From Paramecium pentaurelia (lineage: Eukaryota > Ciliophora > Oligohymenophorea > Peniculida > Parameciidae): a DNA stretch of 64,000 nt. Below the pieces are notes generated by a model. The model ran no database searches. It saw nothing but the letters and a program-made list of their open reading frames with translations, and was not told where the DNA came from. The position numbers were made by a program, and so were the translations under genes. The stretch spans positions 5,828 through 69,827 of the forward strand of contig CAJJDO010000070.1 in assembly GCA_905183005.1 (NCBI GenBank). Reading direction: 5' to 3'. This document shows positions 50,134 through 61,460 of the stretch, in pieces; the stretch's first letter is position 1, and the number at the start of each line of letters is the position of its first letter.

Positions 50134-51502
50134 TCATTATCCTTCTTAAGTTTTTGCTCTCCAATTTTATTATTGAAAACTTTTTTCATTTTTTAAAGTT
50201 AATCTTTATTTTGGGTTTTCCATAAGCTTAATTTATTATTAAATTATTACTTTTCTTGACTTTTTACTTATTGTAGGAGTGAAAGATGGTTTCATATTTT
50301 AAATTTATTATTCTATTTTAATTTATCTATTTTATTAAAATTATTCTATTCTTTAATCAAAATTCTTTCCTTTTAATTTGCTATCTAAAATCTATGAATA
50401 TATATTTAAAGAACTACTTTACTAGATTATTCATTTAGCACTGGTTAATAAAGAAATTCATTTTCATTTTAAGATGCTTCCCAAAGTTTCTTTTCAAATT
50501 CCTTTTCAAAAAATTCAGCTCTTTTCTTCATAAATCTCTATTATTCTTTAAAAAATTCTTCTATTTAATCTTTACTAACCTTTTTTTCTTTAATTATTAT
50601 AAAATTATACTTTATTAATATTATTATTCATTTAATTTTTGACTATTTTATTTTTATTTAGCTTCTTTATATTCCTTTTCATATTAATATCTTATGTGAA
50701 TTGGAATTAAAGGATTACTTTTAATAGAAGTACTATTTTATGATTTTGATTTTTATTATAATTCTGAAGAATTATTTAATTTAGTATATATCTCTTAATT
50801 TAGATCAGTCATATAATTAAATTAGCATTCTTTTTCATTGTTTTACTTATCAATGCTTTAATCAATTTGATATTCGAGGTTAATTTTTGAATGTTATTTT
50901 CTTTTTTCAAGTTTTTTAAGTTTGGTACAATCAAAAGAAGCTTATATATTTTAATGTCTAAACTTAAGAAATTCATCCAATTCTTACTATATTTTTATTC
51001 CTTTCTCTAACTTTTTCTATGAACCTTTGCTAATTAATGTTTATTTCTCTTCAAATTAAAAGCTATTGTAAGATTATTTATTTCCTCTTTAATTTGAATC
51101 CCATAAACTAATAACATCATTACTCATTTATTTTTCTCTAGATAATGATAATTAGAATTTAGTTGAATTTGGATCAATTGTAATATTATTTGTTCTAAAG
51201 ATTGGTGAAAAATGTTTTCTTTAAGTCCTTGGATTGCTAATTACTTTAATTATGTAAATTTTACATTTTTTATCCATATTCGTAGATGTCTCAAAATCAG
51301 AAACAGTTAACTCATTAGTATCTTAATTAATATAAGTTTGTTAATTGCTCTAATTCTATTCAAACTACTCTTTCAAATCTTTCTTTTCATATTCATAAAT
51401 AGGTTTGATATGTTTAGAATTCACACCCTTCTATTTCTATTTCTATGGATGTAAACATTTTGCTTTAAAATATGTCTATTAGGAAAATTTTCTCAAATTC
51501 AT
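50134..51502 (-). CDS. Hydrophilic coiled-coil protein of unknown function
   Basis: About 439 aa, Lys/Gln/Asn/Glu-rich, with predicted helical segments (FFKEQQRFMKKRAEFFEKEF; ERIEQ-type repeats) and a conserved-looking FTPTISKKSRK near the C-terminus, a motif type seen in many Paramecium cytoskeletal proteins. Two introns, 50588-50610 (23) and 50392-50417 (26), restore a single frame. It ends 33 bp from the kinase stop (convergent). No family recognised. Confidence 0.72.
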
Positions 51503-52015
51503 TAAATTTAATATAATAATATTTGTAATTTTTGATCAAATTCTTAATTGCATTTTTAGTTTTCATTAAAGAATTTTAAATAATTTAATAGAAATTGGGA
51601 AAATATCTAATATTTTTTTTAGATATTTAGAATTTTATGAAATTATAGTTGAATAAAATATTATATTACAATCCCATAAGAAAAATTATTTGTGTAATAG
51701 TATATTATCTTATTATTTACTTAGTTTTTTAATTAAAAAGTTTTGGAAATATTTTAAGATTTTGATTGATTATAAATAAGATTAGGAATCTGTGCAATTG
51801 TCTAAATATTATTAATTAATAAAATTTATCTTTGATTTAAGAATCTAAGAATTTTAGATCATACTTATATGAAATTATATACAAGTATAAGGAATTTTAC
51901 AGAATATTATTGGGCAAAGGATGAATTTATATTCATCAGTATTTATTAAGATATTAGATATGAATACACATATTAATTTTTACTAAATATCAAAACAATA
52001 ATATTTTTAAATAAA
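51503..52015. other. Divergent intergenic region, 513 bp
   Basis: AT-rich, between the coiled-coil gene and the HSF gene starts. I saw no clear nGAAn heat-shock array. Confidence 0.55.
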
Positions 52016-53067
52016 ATGTAAGAAAGTAGTGATAATTTCTAAGATTCTTAAAGTTAAAGTTCAGAATAAAGATAAAAAGGGAGTGTACCATCATTTTTAG
52101 TAAGACTCTTCGATATTATGGAAGTATTATCTAATAATTCACAATAGAATGATGATCTAAAAGAAATAATTGGATGGAATACAGAGGGAAACGCATTCAT
52201 TGTAAGAAATCAATAATTACTGGCTGATAAAATATTACCAAAATATTTTAAACATAAGAATTATCCTAGCTTTTTAAGGTGAATTTTATTCTAAATTTTA
52301 GATAACTCAATATGTATAATTTTAAAAAAAGTAAAGCTGATGATATAAATTAAAAATTTGAACATAAATGGTTTAGAAGAGATGGAAGAGCTTTATTGAC
52401 TAATATAAAAAGAAGAAATTAAGAAGAAAATGATGATAAAGATGTTTTATATATATTAAGAATCTTAGGAAATTCCACAAATAGTTGATGAAATTGAGTA
52501 ATTTAAGAAAGCATAAAAGGAATTAAAAAATGAAATTTAAGCTATAGCTGATAGTTAAAAATAACTATAAATAGCACTATAATAAATTATGCAATAAAAT
52601 GAAACACTATTTTAGGAAAGTTAACAATTAACTTAAGAACTATCAAATATGTAATCGAAAAATTAACAGAGATTTGCTAATTATTCCAATATATTAACAG
52701 AAATAGTTTAAAGATTATAATAAGAATAAGAAGAAGAATTAAGTATATCAGATTAATTATTGTAGGAAATAGGGATAATATATAGCCATAACTAATAGGA
52801 GAATAAAAAAAGGCCAATGTTATATAAATAAAATAAGAATAATCTAGTCAATAATAATAGTTCTTATCTCAATAGTAAAATAATTTATCTGCAAATTCTC
52901 TGCAATTTTTAATGAATATGAGTGCAAATAAAAATGCATTTAATTTTTAAATGTTTTCATAATTAAAGTAATAATAAATGAATCCTCAAATGTTTTAAAA
53001 TGGATCTTCATAATAATAATAAAATGATGTTAAGAAAAATGATATCAAAAAGGAAAATGAATAATGA
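52016..53067 (+). CDS. Heat shock factor (HSF)-type transcription factor
   Basis: About 324 aa. A winged-helix HSF DNA-binding domain lies near residues 25-135: VPSFLVRLFDIMEVL, IIGWNTEGNAFIVRN, LPKYFKHKNYPSFLRQLNMY, then FEHKWFRRDGRALL. SFLRQLNMY is the recognition-helix signature. A coiled coil of hydrophobic heptads (trimerisation) follows, then a Gln/Asn-rich tail. Introns: 52279-52301 (23), 52444-52468 (25, begins GTT) and 52847-52875 (29, begins GTC). The last two have atypical 5' ends but are needed for the frame. Expected to bind heat-shock elements as a trimer. Confidence 0.9.
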
Positions 53068-53373
53068 TTATTGATTAATAAAATTCTAAATAATTTATAT
53101 TTTTTTATTTTACTTTTATTCAAATTAAATCCAGAAATTAAATTAATTGTATTAATTAACAAAAACTTTAATTACGGACTTTTTGAATAAATATTATATA
53201 ATTTAAAACTTTAAAGATTTCATTTGAAATCTATAATTAATCAATCTTATGAAGGTTCAAACCTTAGAATAGATTAATATTCCATTTCATTAAATCTTTC
53301 ATTTTAAATAGGATTTTTAGATAATGAGTATAAATTATTTAAAACAAATTATTTTTAATAATCTTAAATAAAG
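53068..53373. other. Intergenic region, 306 bp
   Basis: AT-rich. The spacer between the HSF stop and the next start on the same strand. Nothing recognisable. Confidence 0.6.
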
Positions 53374-56300
53374 ATGGGAAACTCAAATTTTGTTTTAGAT
53401 GCATTATTAACTAATTATCATTTATATGATAATCAAGCATTTGATATTTCAGAAAAATGGGTAAATTTACTTTTAATACATTCATCTCTAAGAAATCTTT
53501 CATATATCTATAGTCAAACCCCTACCTCATGGGTGTATTTTTTTGTGATTATAATTAGACCTTCGCAAGCTATTTAGATTGAATATTTTTCAATTTTTGG
53601 TTTAATTTTTGTGATTTTCCATTTTTTTTATATTTTGAAGCCTACTATAATTGGAAGTTCTTTTTTGAGCACTATTAATACATTATTAAAGGTGTCTCTA
53701 CTTAATATAATGTTAGAATAATTCAAAGATTTATTTGGTTATATAGTTGGAAGCATAATTTTAATGTTTCAGACTTTCGAATATTTTTTTATTTAATGGA
53801 CATTGAACATAAATTAAAAGAATTTTCAACTAGTTAGAATTAGTTTATTAAGAACGATTAAATTTCTTTTAGATATTATTTTGATAATTGGACATGAATT
53901 TAGAATGGATATAATTTTATTATAAGTGATATCTATGATCAATTCTCTTATATATATATTAATGATACTAACAGAAAAATCAGAAATAAATGAAATAAAT
54001 AAATCTATAATCTTCTCTATCTAATTATTAACTATATATTTAGGAATTGCTTAATTTATAAAATATGAAAACTCTTATACTTTGATTTTAGTACCATTCT
54101 TTTTTAAAATTGCATTTAGAATGAAAAATAATTAATCTAATCTCAATTCTAAAGATCCAATTATTAAGGCATCCATACTACTTAAATAGAATAACTATTA
54201 TTAATGTTTTATGATTTTACTAAAACAAAGAGAAACAAATATTTTCAGAAAAATTAGATTAAAATTGATTCTTAAATAAGCTGTAAATGAATTTAATTTT
54301 ATTGCCAATAAAAATATAAAAGTATAAACAATATAAAAAGACTTAGCCTTAAAATTGATTGAAAATGATTCACAAACTTAAACAATTTCATAAGAAATAA
54401 CATAAATTATAAAATTAAAAATAGAACTTCTATAAAATTGGTATTAAAATACAATTGAAGATATTATAGTATTGATATAAAAAATAAGAGATACTAGATT
54501 AAAATTGGATAATTTTTAATTCAAATAATCAGTTGGATGTATTTAATCTCTCATATTATTTTTTTATGCAGAAATACTTAATGATATTATATAAGCAAAT
54601 GAAATTCTTACTCATACAAGAAAAAACACAAACCCAACAATAAAAGCTTCTTTTTCTAATAAAAAAATACGATATATGATTATAAATTTCTAAGATTCAT
54701 AATATAATATTGAAACTGTATCTAGCAATGGTCCCTAACAATACAAAAATAAATTATTGAATGAATTAATTCCTTTTGGAGTTAGAGAACATCATGATGA
54801 TCTAATATAAAATTTATTAATAACAGGTTAATCTAAATTTACTAGAAATTTCAATAAAAATTATATTGTTAAAGATGGATTTATAGATTCCATAGATTTT
54901 GCAATTGATATTATATATACTCATAAAGTTTAATTTATTACACTTTTTACTACAAGAAATATGAAAAATAATTCAATTACAATGATAACAAATGATAATT
55001 ATGAATTAAAATCTATGTCAGAACCCTCTGATTCAATGCCATTTATAAAAAAATTATTTAAAATTGGAACATTTGTTAATAAAATAATAAATGAATTAAA
55101 TTCAGTCAGTTAGTCATGTCTAATTGAAAGTTCCTTATACTATTCTCATCCAAATATAAGATCACGTTAAAGTTTTTATAATGAAATATCAGAATAAATG
55201 AATTATTATTGCGATGTAAATGTCATTATTAAATAAATTAATGGCCAAATTATATATTATATTTTAGAAATCGATAACTTTAGAAATTTCTTATCAATTA
55301 GAAAAGATACTGTATTATAAACTTTAACATCTTTTGCATCTATTAAAGGATTCAACATAAATTGTGATGAAATTAATTAGAATGAAGCTTTATTGATACC
55401 TTATTAATCTGATGAATAAATTAAAAAATTTGATGTAGATTTACATTAATTGATAACATCCAGAGATGAGGAAATATATTTCTTACATAATAATGATGTT
55501 GATAAGAATCAGATAGCATATGAAAAGTCTAACACTATTAATGAATAATAAATCAAGAATTAGTAAGATCATGAGGAATTCATTATGGAGATGAAATCAC
55601 AATAAAGTTCATCAATAGAATAAATAAGACAATCATAATTTATTAGAAAATATAGTTTAATAAATAGATTTAATAATCATTTACCTTTGAAGAAGCATTA
55701 ATAAATACTTATTCTATTGTTTATTTTGTGTATTACTATATCAATATTATTTATAATAATTGTAATTAAATTAACAATATTTTTAGGAGTTATTAAGTTT
55801 AAATCTTATAGGATTTGCAAGAGATATTAATTTATTGGAAATTAAGAATTTATTTTTTTAACCTTTAGATTTATTTTTGGCTACTAGATGGAATTTATGG
55901 ACATACAATTATGAAAAATAAAATCACATTATTACATAAGAAGAATATGATGAATTATCAAAATTTTCAATCTCCAATTTAGGAGAAGGATATGATTAAT
56001 TGAATTTCAATATGTAATCTGTTTTGTACAAATATGATTTGTAAAATTTGCTATAAAATAAGATTTTAGAGGTTTTTTCATACACAGACACATATAAAAA
56101 TGAGAAATATAATATGTCTTTAAGAAGTGCTATTTAAGTACTTTTAAATTTTTAATATATTCTAAAAATGAACTATGTTTATGAAAAAACGGTCAAGGCA
56201 GACAGTCCATAGATATTTTATAGTTTTAAAAATTATCCATTATTAAGGGATATACTTACAGAATTAAATGATGATATAATGGTTGCAACCATTGCTAGAG

Positions 56301-57493
56301 GATAAGAATTTTAGTCAGAACTACTCACGTTTTTCATTTGCCAATAAGCAATATTATTTATGGTAGTTCTAATAATATTAGGATTAAAACGTTTTACAAC
56401 AAACAAATTATAACTTTTTTTATCTCTAACATAATTTGTAGATGATATTTATTTATAAAAAGAAATAGTTAAATAAAAATCTTTGTTAAATTTGCTATTA
56501 GAAGATAGAACAAAATTATTTTTTTATAAATTTAACCTTTTTGAAAAAGAATCTTCATTTTTATCAAAGAAAACAGATAAAACAGTAGAAAAATAAAAAA
56601 CACATCGGATGCTTGATCAAAATAAGATTCCTATAACTTAATTCACTTTATTTCTTGGTATATTTTATATTATCATTCTAATATGCCCTGTTGTGAATTA
56701 TGTTTAATATATGAATTATTTAAAAAAATATCCATAGACAGCTGCCTATAAGAAATAGTTAAGTGATTTAAGTGGTGATATACCTTTAATGTTTGCTTAA
56801 AGGGAAGTACTTTATGGAAGGAAGAATTATATGTATTTGGATTAGGCTTATTTTGATACAATATTCTAATATGTTTAAGAATCTTTGAATTCAACAATAG
56901 CTTTTACATCTTCTAATGTTGATTTCTCTAAGTAAATATTAGATTTTACATAGAATATTAATGAGTGATAAATTTGAAACATTTTATAATTAGATTTAAG
57001 TGGAGAATCTATGTGAATATTTACCAGAATATTTGATAGATAAATCAAAATTATTATGTCCTATAACAATGAATGGGAATATGAAGAGAGGACTCAAAAT
57101 TATGTTAGTTTATATCTCGAGTCTGATAGAAACAGATATGGCTATTAACAATTTTACTTATAGAGCACGTCCAACTTCTAATGAACTTGAAGGTGCCTAT
57201 ATGATATCAGAGATTATCAATGTTATAAATAAATCATTCTATGATGATTTGATCGATATTACAACATCTTTAGTTGAATAACAGATGGTAATATCGATTA
57301 ATATATTTAGATATTCAATATCTTATATTTACTAGTATTGCTGGTTTTATTGATTATAATTATAACAATAATTCGACCAGTCATGTATAAAAATAGTAGA
57401 AATATCATTTAATTGATTTATCTCATTCCAGAATAAACTCTATATAATGATGAAGCATTTGAAAGAACTTTAAGACTCCTTTTAAATTTATGA
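53374..57493 (+). CDS. Large PAS-containing multi-pass membrane protein (ciliate tmcB-like type)
   Basis: About 1,349 aa. The first 280 residues hold about six to eight membrane helices (YFSIFGLIFVIFHFFYIL; IVGSIILMFQTFEYFF; TIKFLLDIILIIG). A long cytosolic region includes a PAS-like fold near residues 440-540 (SNGPQQYKNKLLNELIPFGV; IVKDGFIDSIDFAIDIIYTH). Four more single helices follow, separated by ectodomain-like segments (LILLFILCITISILFIII; ILFMVVLIILGLK; FLGIFYIIILICPVV; YLLVLLVLLIIIITIIRPV). Introns: 55762-55786 (25), 56932-56953 (22) and 57288-57310 (23). The architecture is that of the large ciliate and Dictyostelium tmcB/tmcC-like sensor family, whose function is unknown. The start could instead lie upstream at about 53325 in another frame with a further intron. 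Confidence 0.8.
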
Positions 57494-57533
57494 ACTCTTA
57501 AATTTATATTAAATTAATTAAATACAAAATATT

Positions 57534-58920
57534 TCATTTCAAATCATAATTCAATGGTTAACCTGTTTTAGCTAATTATTGAGAATTCCAATTATCTACA
57601 TATACCTCTTATTCATCCTATTTTTCTTCAAAATATTGATATTCTTATTATTTATTATTTCGAATAAAATCAAGTTCTTTATTATAAACATTGATTCCTG
57701 TAACTTCAAGATATTCATTTGAATCAACATATCGTTTTTTTGGCTTGTCCTTTATTTTGTCTGTAAACATTTATTCTAACTTTTTACTATATAGTTTGTT
57801 GTGTTTATCTAAATATAGTGGCATTTAATTTACTATTTGAGATCACTTTTTCTATTTGCTAATAAGGATTTTCTATAATCTTAGTATTAAAGTTGCTTTA
57901 GATGTCTGATAATACAAAATTCTCTTAATAAGCTAAATGTTCAGCATCAGGGTCCTTGACAAATCGATTAACTAATCTACTAGAAAGAGGGAGACTCTTT
58001 TATTTAGGTTTTGTTATTAAAGTGAAAGGAGGTCTATCATCTTTATTATCATACCATCTTAGTCTCATATACCAAAGTCTATTATTATATTTCTCATCTT
58101 CATTTTTTAAAGATTCAATAATGCTAATCTTTTAGTTTTTTTCCCTATAATTGTCAGATCTAATCATTATAGTATTAAAAGGATTTCTTTCACAATTTGA
58201 TGCAATCTAATTATTGAAAAACTCCCACTTTTCTTTTTATAAATCAAACTTATCTAATATTCTTTTATCTCTTGTTACTGCATTTTGGAAATGAAGTGGA
58301 AGATTTTGTTCATATTTTAATTTATCTTTTAAATTTGTTTCTATTCTTTTTTTAGCTTCAACCATTTTAATTAATGCTTCTTGTCTAGGTAACATTTTAA
58401 ATTCTCCTCTTGGTTTTTTAGGTGTTTTTCTTTATTATCCCATTCCAGAGATTTATGATTATGATTACTATAACATAATTGGTTTGACTGATGATGGTAC
58501 ATCATCTGAAAAAGAATCATCACCATCTCCTTTTTTTTGTTTAATAACAACTTTTTATCTGTTTCTATTTCTTACAGATAAAAATTATTCAGGTTTACCA
58601 ACAATAGACCATTTTACAATCTTTTCTTTTTTATCATCTTCAAATCTAGGCCCAATTTAACTATCAATGTATTTTTTTCTTTCTTCATTATTGACATCTA
58701 TATTAAATTAATAATAAATACCATCAAAAATATTTCGAATACTGTGCATTGAATTCGGTTTCATGAATTTAGATGAAGTAGCAGTTTACGAAAATTTATC
58801 TTCAAAATTAAAATCACTACCAGTACAAGCAGCTGTAGCTAATGGCTTAAAGCTATCTTCATTAGATTTAAGACATAAGTCAACTTAATGAGATATAAAA
58901 AGTTTTTCTTTTTTATTCAT
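57534..58920 (-). CDS. Conserved-looking protein of unknown function
   Basis: About 453 aa, basic and largely helical. Notable segments are PKKPRGEFKMLPRQEALIKM, KFDLQKEKWEFFNNQIAS, RLWYMRLRWYDNKDDRPPFT and KRYVDSNEYLEVTG. It is soluble, with no signal or membrane segment. One 25-nt intron (57809-57833) is removed, giving a multiple of three. The W/Y-rich middle suggests a folded domain, possibly a microtubule or axonemal partner, but I do not recognise the family. It lies tail to tail with the PAS membrane protein, 40 bp between stops. Confidence 0.72.
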
Positions 58921-59478
58921 ATTAATAAATTTCAATAAGTCTTATCTACAGTATTTTAATACTTTTGTTATTCATTAATTAGTAAAGACTCATAAAAATA
59001 ATTTAATCTTGTGGTTCTAATTCATTATCTTTATTTTTAGGAATATTTTATAAATTCATAAACTATTCATCTTGAATATGTAATTGTAAGGCATATTAAT
59101 GAGAATTTTAATTTTCTTTTAATTGTTTATAATATATTTAATTAAAATAATTATAAAACATAAACTATTATTCAAAGTTCAATTATTTGTTGGTCTTTAT
59201 AATTTTGTTCTTGTATGTTAATCTAAACCTTCATTCATCATTATAGGTTAGAATAATTAAAATTTTTGAGATAATCTATGTGTTTTAGTTAAAGAATCTA
59301 GTAGTAGAGCTTCAAACTTCCTAACTTCTGGTGAATTGATTTCACTCTCATTATTGAAAACTTAATTAGATTTGATTTAAGATTCAGAAACTGTAGGCAG
59401 CATAGAGGTTTGAATCTTGAGGTTAGGTTTTTTTTTAATGAGATTAATTTTGAGCTTATTTTCATTTATTTAAATCAT
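58880..59478 (-). CDS. Probable gene of unknown function, reading frame broken
   Basis: From the ATG at 59478 a 99-codon frame runs to TGA at 59179 (includes VRKFEALLLDSLTKTHRLSQ). Convincing protein then continues in another frame (YALQLHIQDEQFMNLQNIPK; ELEPQDQIIFMSLYQ) to about 58880, overlapping the next gene's start by 41 bases. No acceptable intron links the two frames, so either a one-base sequence error near 59190-59210, an unrecognised intron, or two small ORFs. No family recognised. Confidence 0.4.
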
Positions 59479-59854
59479 TAAAACTAATTCTGATTTAGAT
59501 TTGGAATTTATTCTTATTAATATATTATTATTCCATAAAATTTGAAGACGTATTTTAGCTCTAAATTATCAAAATAGTAATTATATTTAGAACCTTTTAA
59601 TTTTATTATTGAATTTTATTAATTAATACAAAATACTATATTTATTTATATATTTATCATTTTTGTTAATTTTTGAAAAGTACTTCAAATAAGAACATTA
59701 ATTAATCCTAATGAAATAAAACAATATTATTAACAAAAATAATACTATTTAATTTATCATAATAATCTAAATAAAATAAATATTATTAATTCAACAACAA
59801 CAACATTTATAATTTGATATTTAATATTGTTTTATTATTGTTTTATAAAATCAT
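59479..59854. other. Divergent intergenic region, 376 bp
   Basis: AT-rich. Contains a short ACAACA run near 59795. Nothing else recognisable. Confidence 0.55.
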
Positions 59855-60515
59855 ATGAAAAGCGAATAAGCATTACACTTGTTTTGTTGTGACAAAAAAT
59901 AATTCAATACTCAACAAACCTGTAATAACACTGCCAGAATTGGATCAAATAATAGAAGAACTTCAATAACATTAAAAGACTTGAGTAGTGGAAAAAAGGA
60001 CTTAAAATTGCTAATAAAAAATTAAATGACAAACCAAAAAGGATTTATATAAAATTGTAAGAGTTCTAAGACTTTAATCAAATAAAAAAGTATATTCAAT
60101 TCTTTATTTAGGTGATGAACATTTAAAAATAACACAACCAATAATTTAAAGAAAATCTGTCAAAGAAATAGATGGTTAATAAAATCTCAAAGAAGGTGAT
60201 ACTTATAAGTCCATATCACCTAAAGTTGTGATTAGTAATGATAAAATCAATGTTTATTTTGTAAAAGAGGTCAGTAAATACCACATAAATAATGAAAAAA
60301 AATAACGAAAAGAGGAAACAATAAGTACTGAAAATACTCTAATTCTATAAGAAATTTAATAGTAAAGAGTATATCTAAAAACATCTCAATAATAAACTAC
60401 AACATAAGTAAATAAGTAAGTCTTCTCAAACATACCAAAAAGTATGTTAAGTAATCATAAAAGCTTTATAAATTAATCAACCAAAAAAATATAGGACATT
60501 AAAATTCACAAATGA
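59855..60515 (+). CDS. Probable gene of unknown function with one-base frameshift
   Basis: The ATG at 59855 opens a frame (HLFCCDKKQFNTQQT; SITLKDLSSGKKDLK) that becomes implausible after 60040. The continuing protein is in the +1 frame (YKIVRVLRLQSNKKVYSILY; LGDEHLKITQPIIQRKSVKE) to TGA at 60513. Removing one A from the A5 run at 60036-60040 joins them into 219 aa with length a multiple of three. No intron does so. The sequence is basic and polar. No family recognised. It may be a sequencing error or a recent pseudogene. Confidence 0.45.
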
Positions 60516-60787
60516 ATTGCTTAATAATTTTGACAAAATATTGAAATATAAGTATAATTTTATACAGTTATAAAAATTCATTTCAGTTTCTCTTAAAATT
60601 ATTGAATTAAATTGGAAAATAGTTAATTAAATAGTTTATTTAATATCTCATAAAACAATAAAAGAGATGTGTGCAAATTGAGTTTATACTCATTTTGAAG
60701 GCATTGATATTGATCATTAAGTTTATTATTCTTTTTACTTTATATATTATAAACTTAAGTTTATTTTAAACATAACCCATTTCATTA
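60516..60787. other. Intergenic region, 272 bp
   Basis: AT-rich. No feature recognised. Confidence 0.6.
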
Positions 60788-61117
60788 ATGTTTAGTCTAA
60801 GGAAAATCTCAATTTCATACTAGTAAAAGTTGTTAATAGATGAATTTGAGATTTTCATTTTACAATATCAAGCATTAGATATATTAGTAGTTGTAATTCT
60901 TAATTTATTTTTATTGAAAAAAAGCAAATTCAATAAAATTTTAATTAAGTCAACATCTCAAAGATATTTAATTAAAATGGCTCAAAGTCTATAATTGATT
61001 TATTATTCATAAGTATTTTAACTTGTATATTGTTTTTCCTAATTGCTTTTATATTAATTATTTCAAAGGAATTAAAAGAGTTTTTTCTAAAGTATAACGA
61101 AGGGTAAAGTAAAGTGA
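60788..61117 (+). CDS. Possible small membrane protein ORF
   Basis: An intron-free 109-aa frame from ATG to TGA with a hydrophobic helix (QALDILVVVILNLFLLKKS) and a second apolar stretch. No family. The length is within chance expectation for this composition, so it is only a candidate. The following 61118-61460 shows nothing. Confidence 0.3.
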
Positions 61118-61460
61118 GATGCAAATATAATTTTAAAAGCTTATTAAATGTTATTTCTTTATAAAAATTTACGTTTCTTAGTCATTTAGGATTTTCCTAT
61201 ACGACTTAAACCTAAAACATTGAAATTTTTTTATATTTCAATAAAATAAAGAAGAACACATAAGACTAATCTTATTGTATTAATTTTGATTAGAATTCTT
61301 GGTATGTAATAAGAAAACTTTGAATAATAATTTTGGAATTTCTAAAAATCTGAGTTATACAAATTATCGAATGTATAACATATTCTATATCTATTTATAG
61401 AATAAGTGATTTAAGAACTCAGATAATTCTGAGTTTGATAATTAAATAAAACAAACTTAG

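Noticed and set aside
53240..53275. GGTTCAAACC, resembling a tRNA T-arm
   Set aside because: No acceptor, D-arm or anticodon arm at the right spacing on either strand. No tRNA was found anywhere in the window.
53325..53577. Alternative N-terminus for the PAS membrane protein starting near 53325 in another frame
   Set aside because: It needs an extra 32-nt intron. The start at 53374 needs none and gives a plausible N-terminus.
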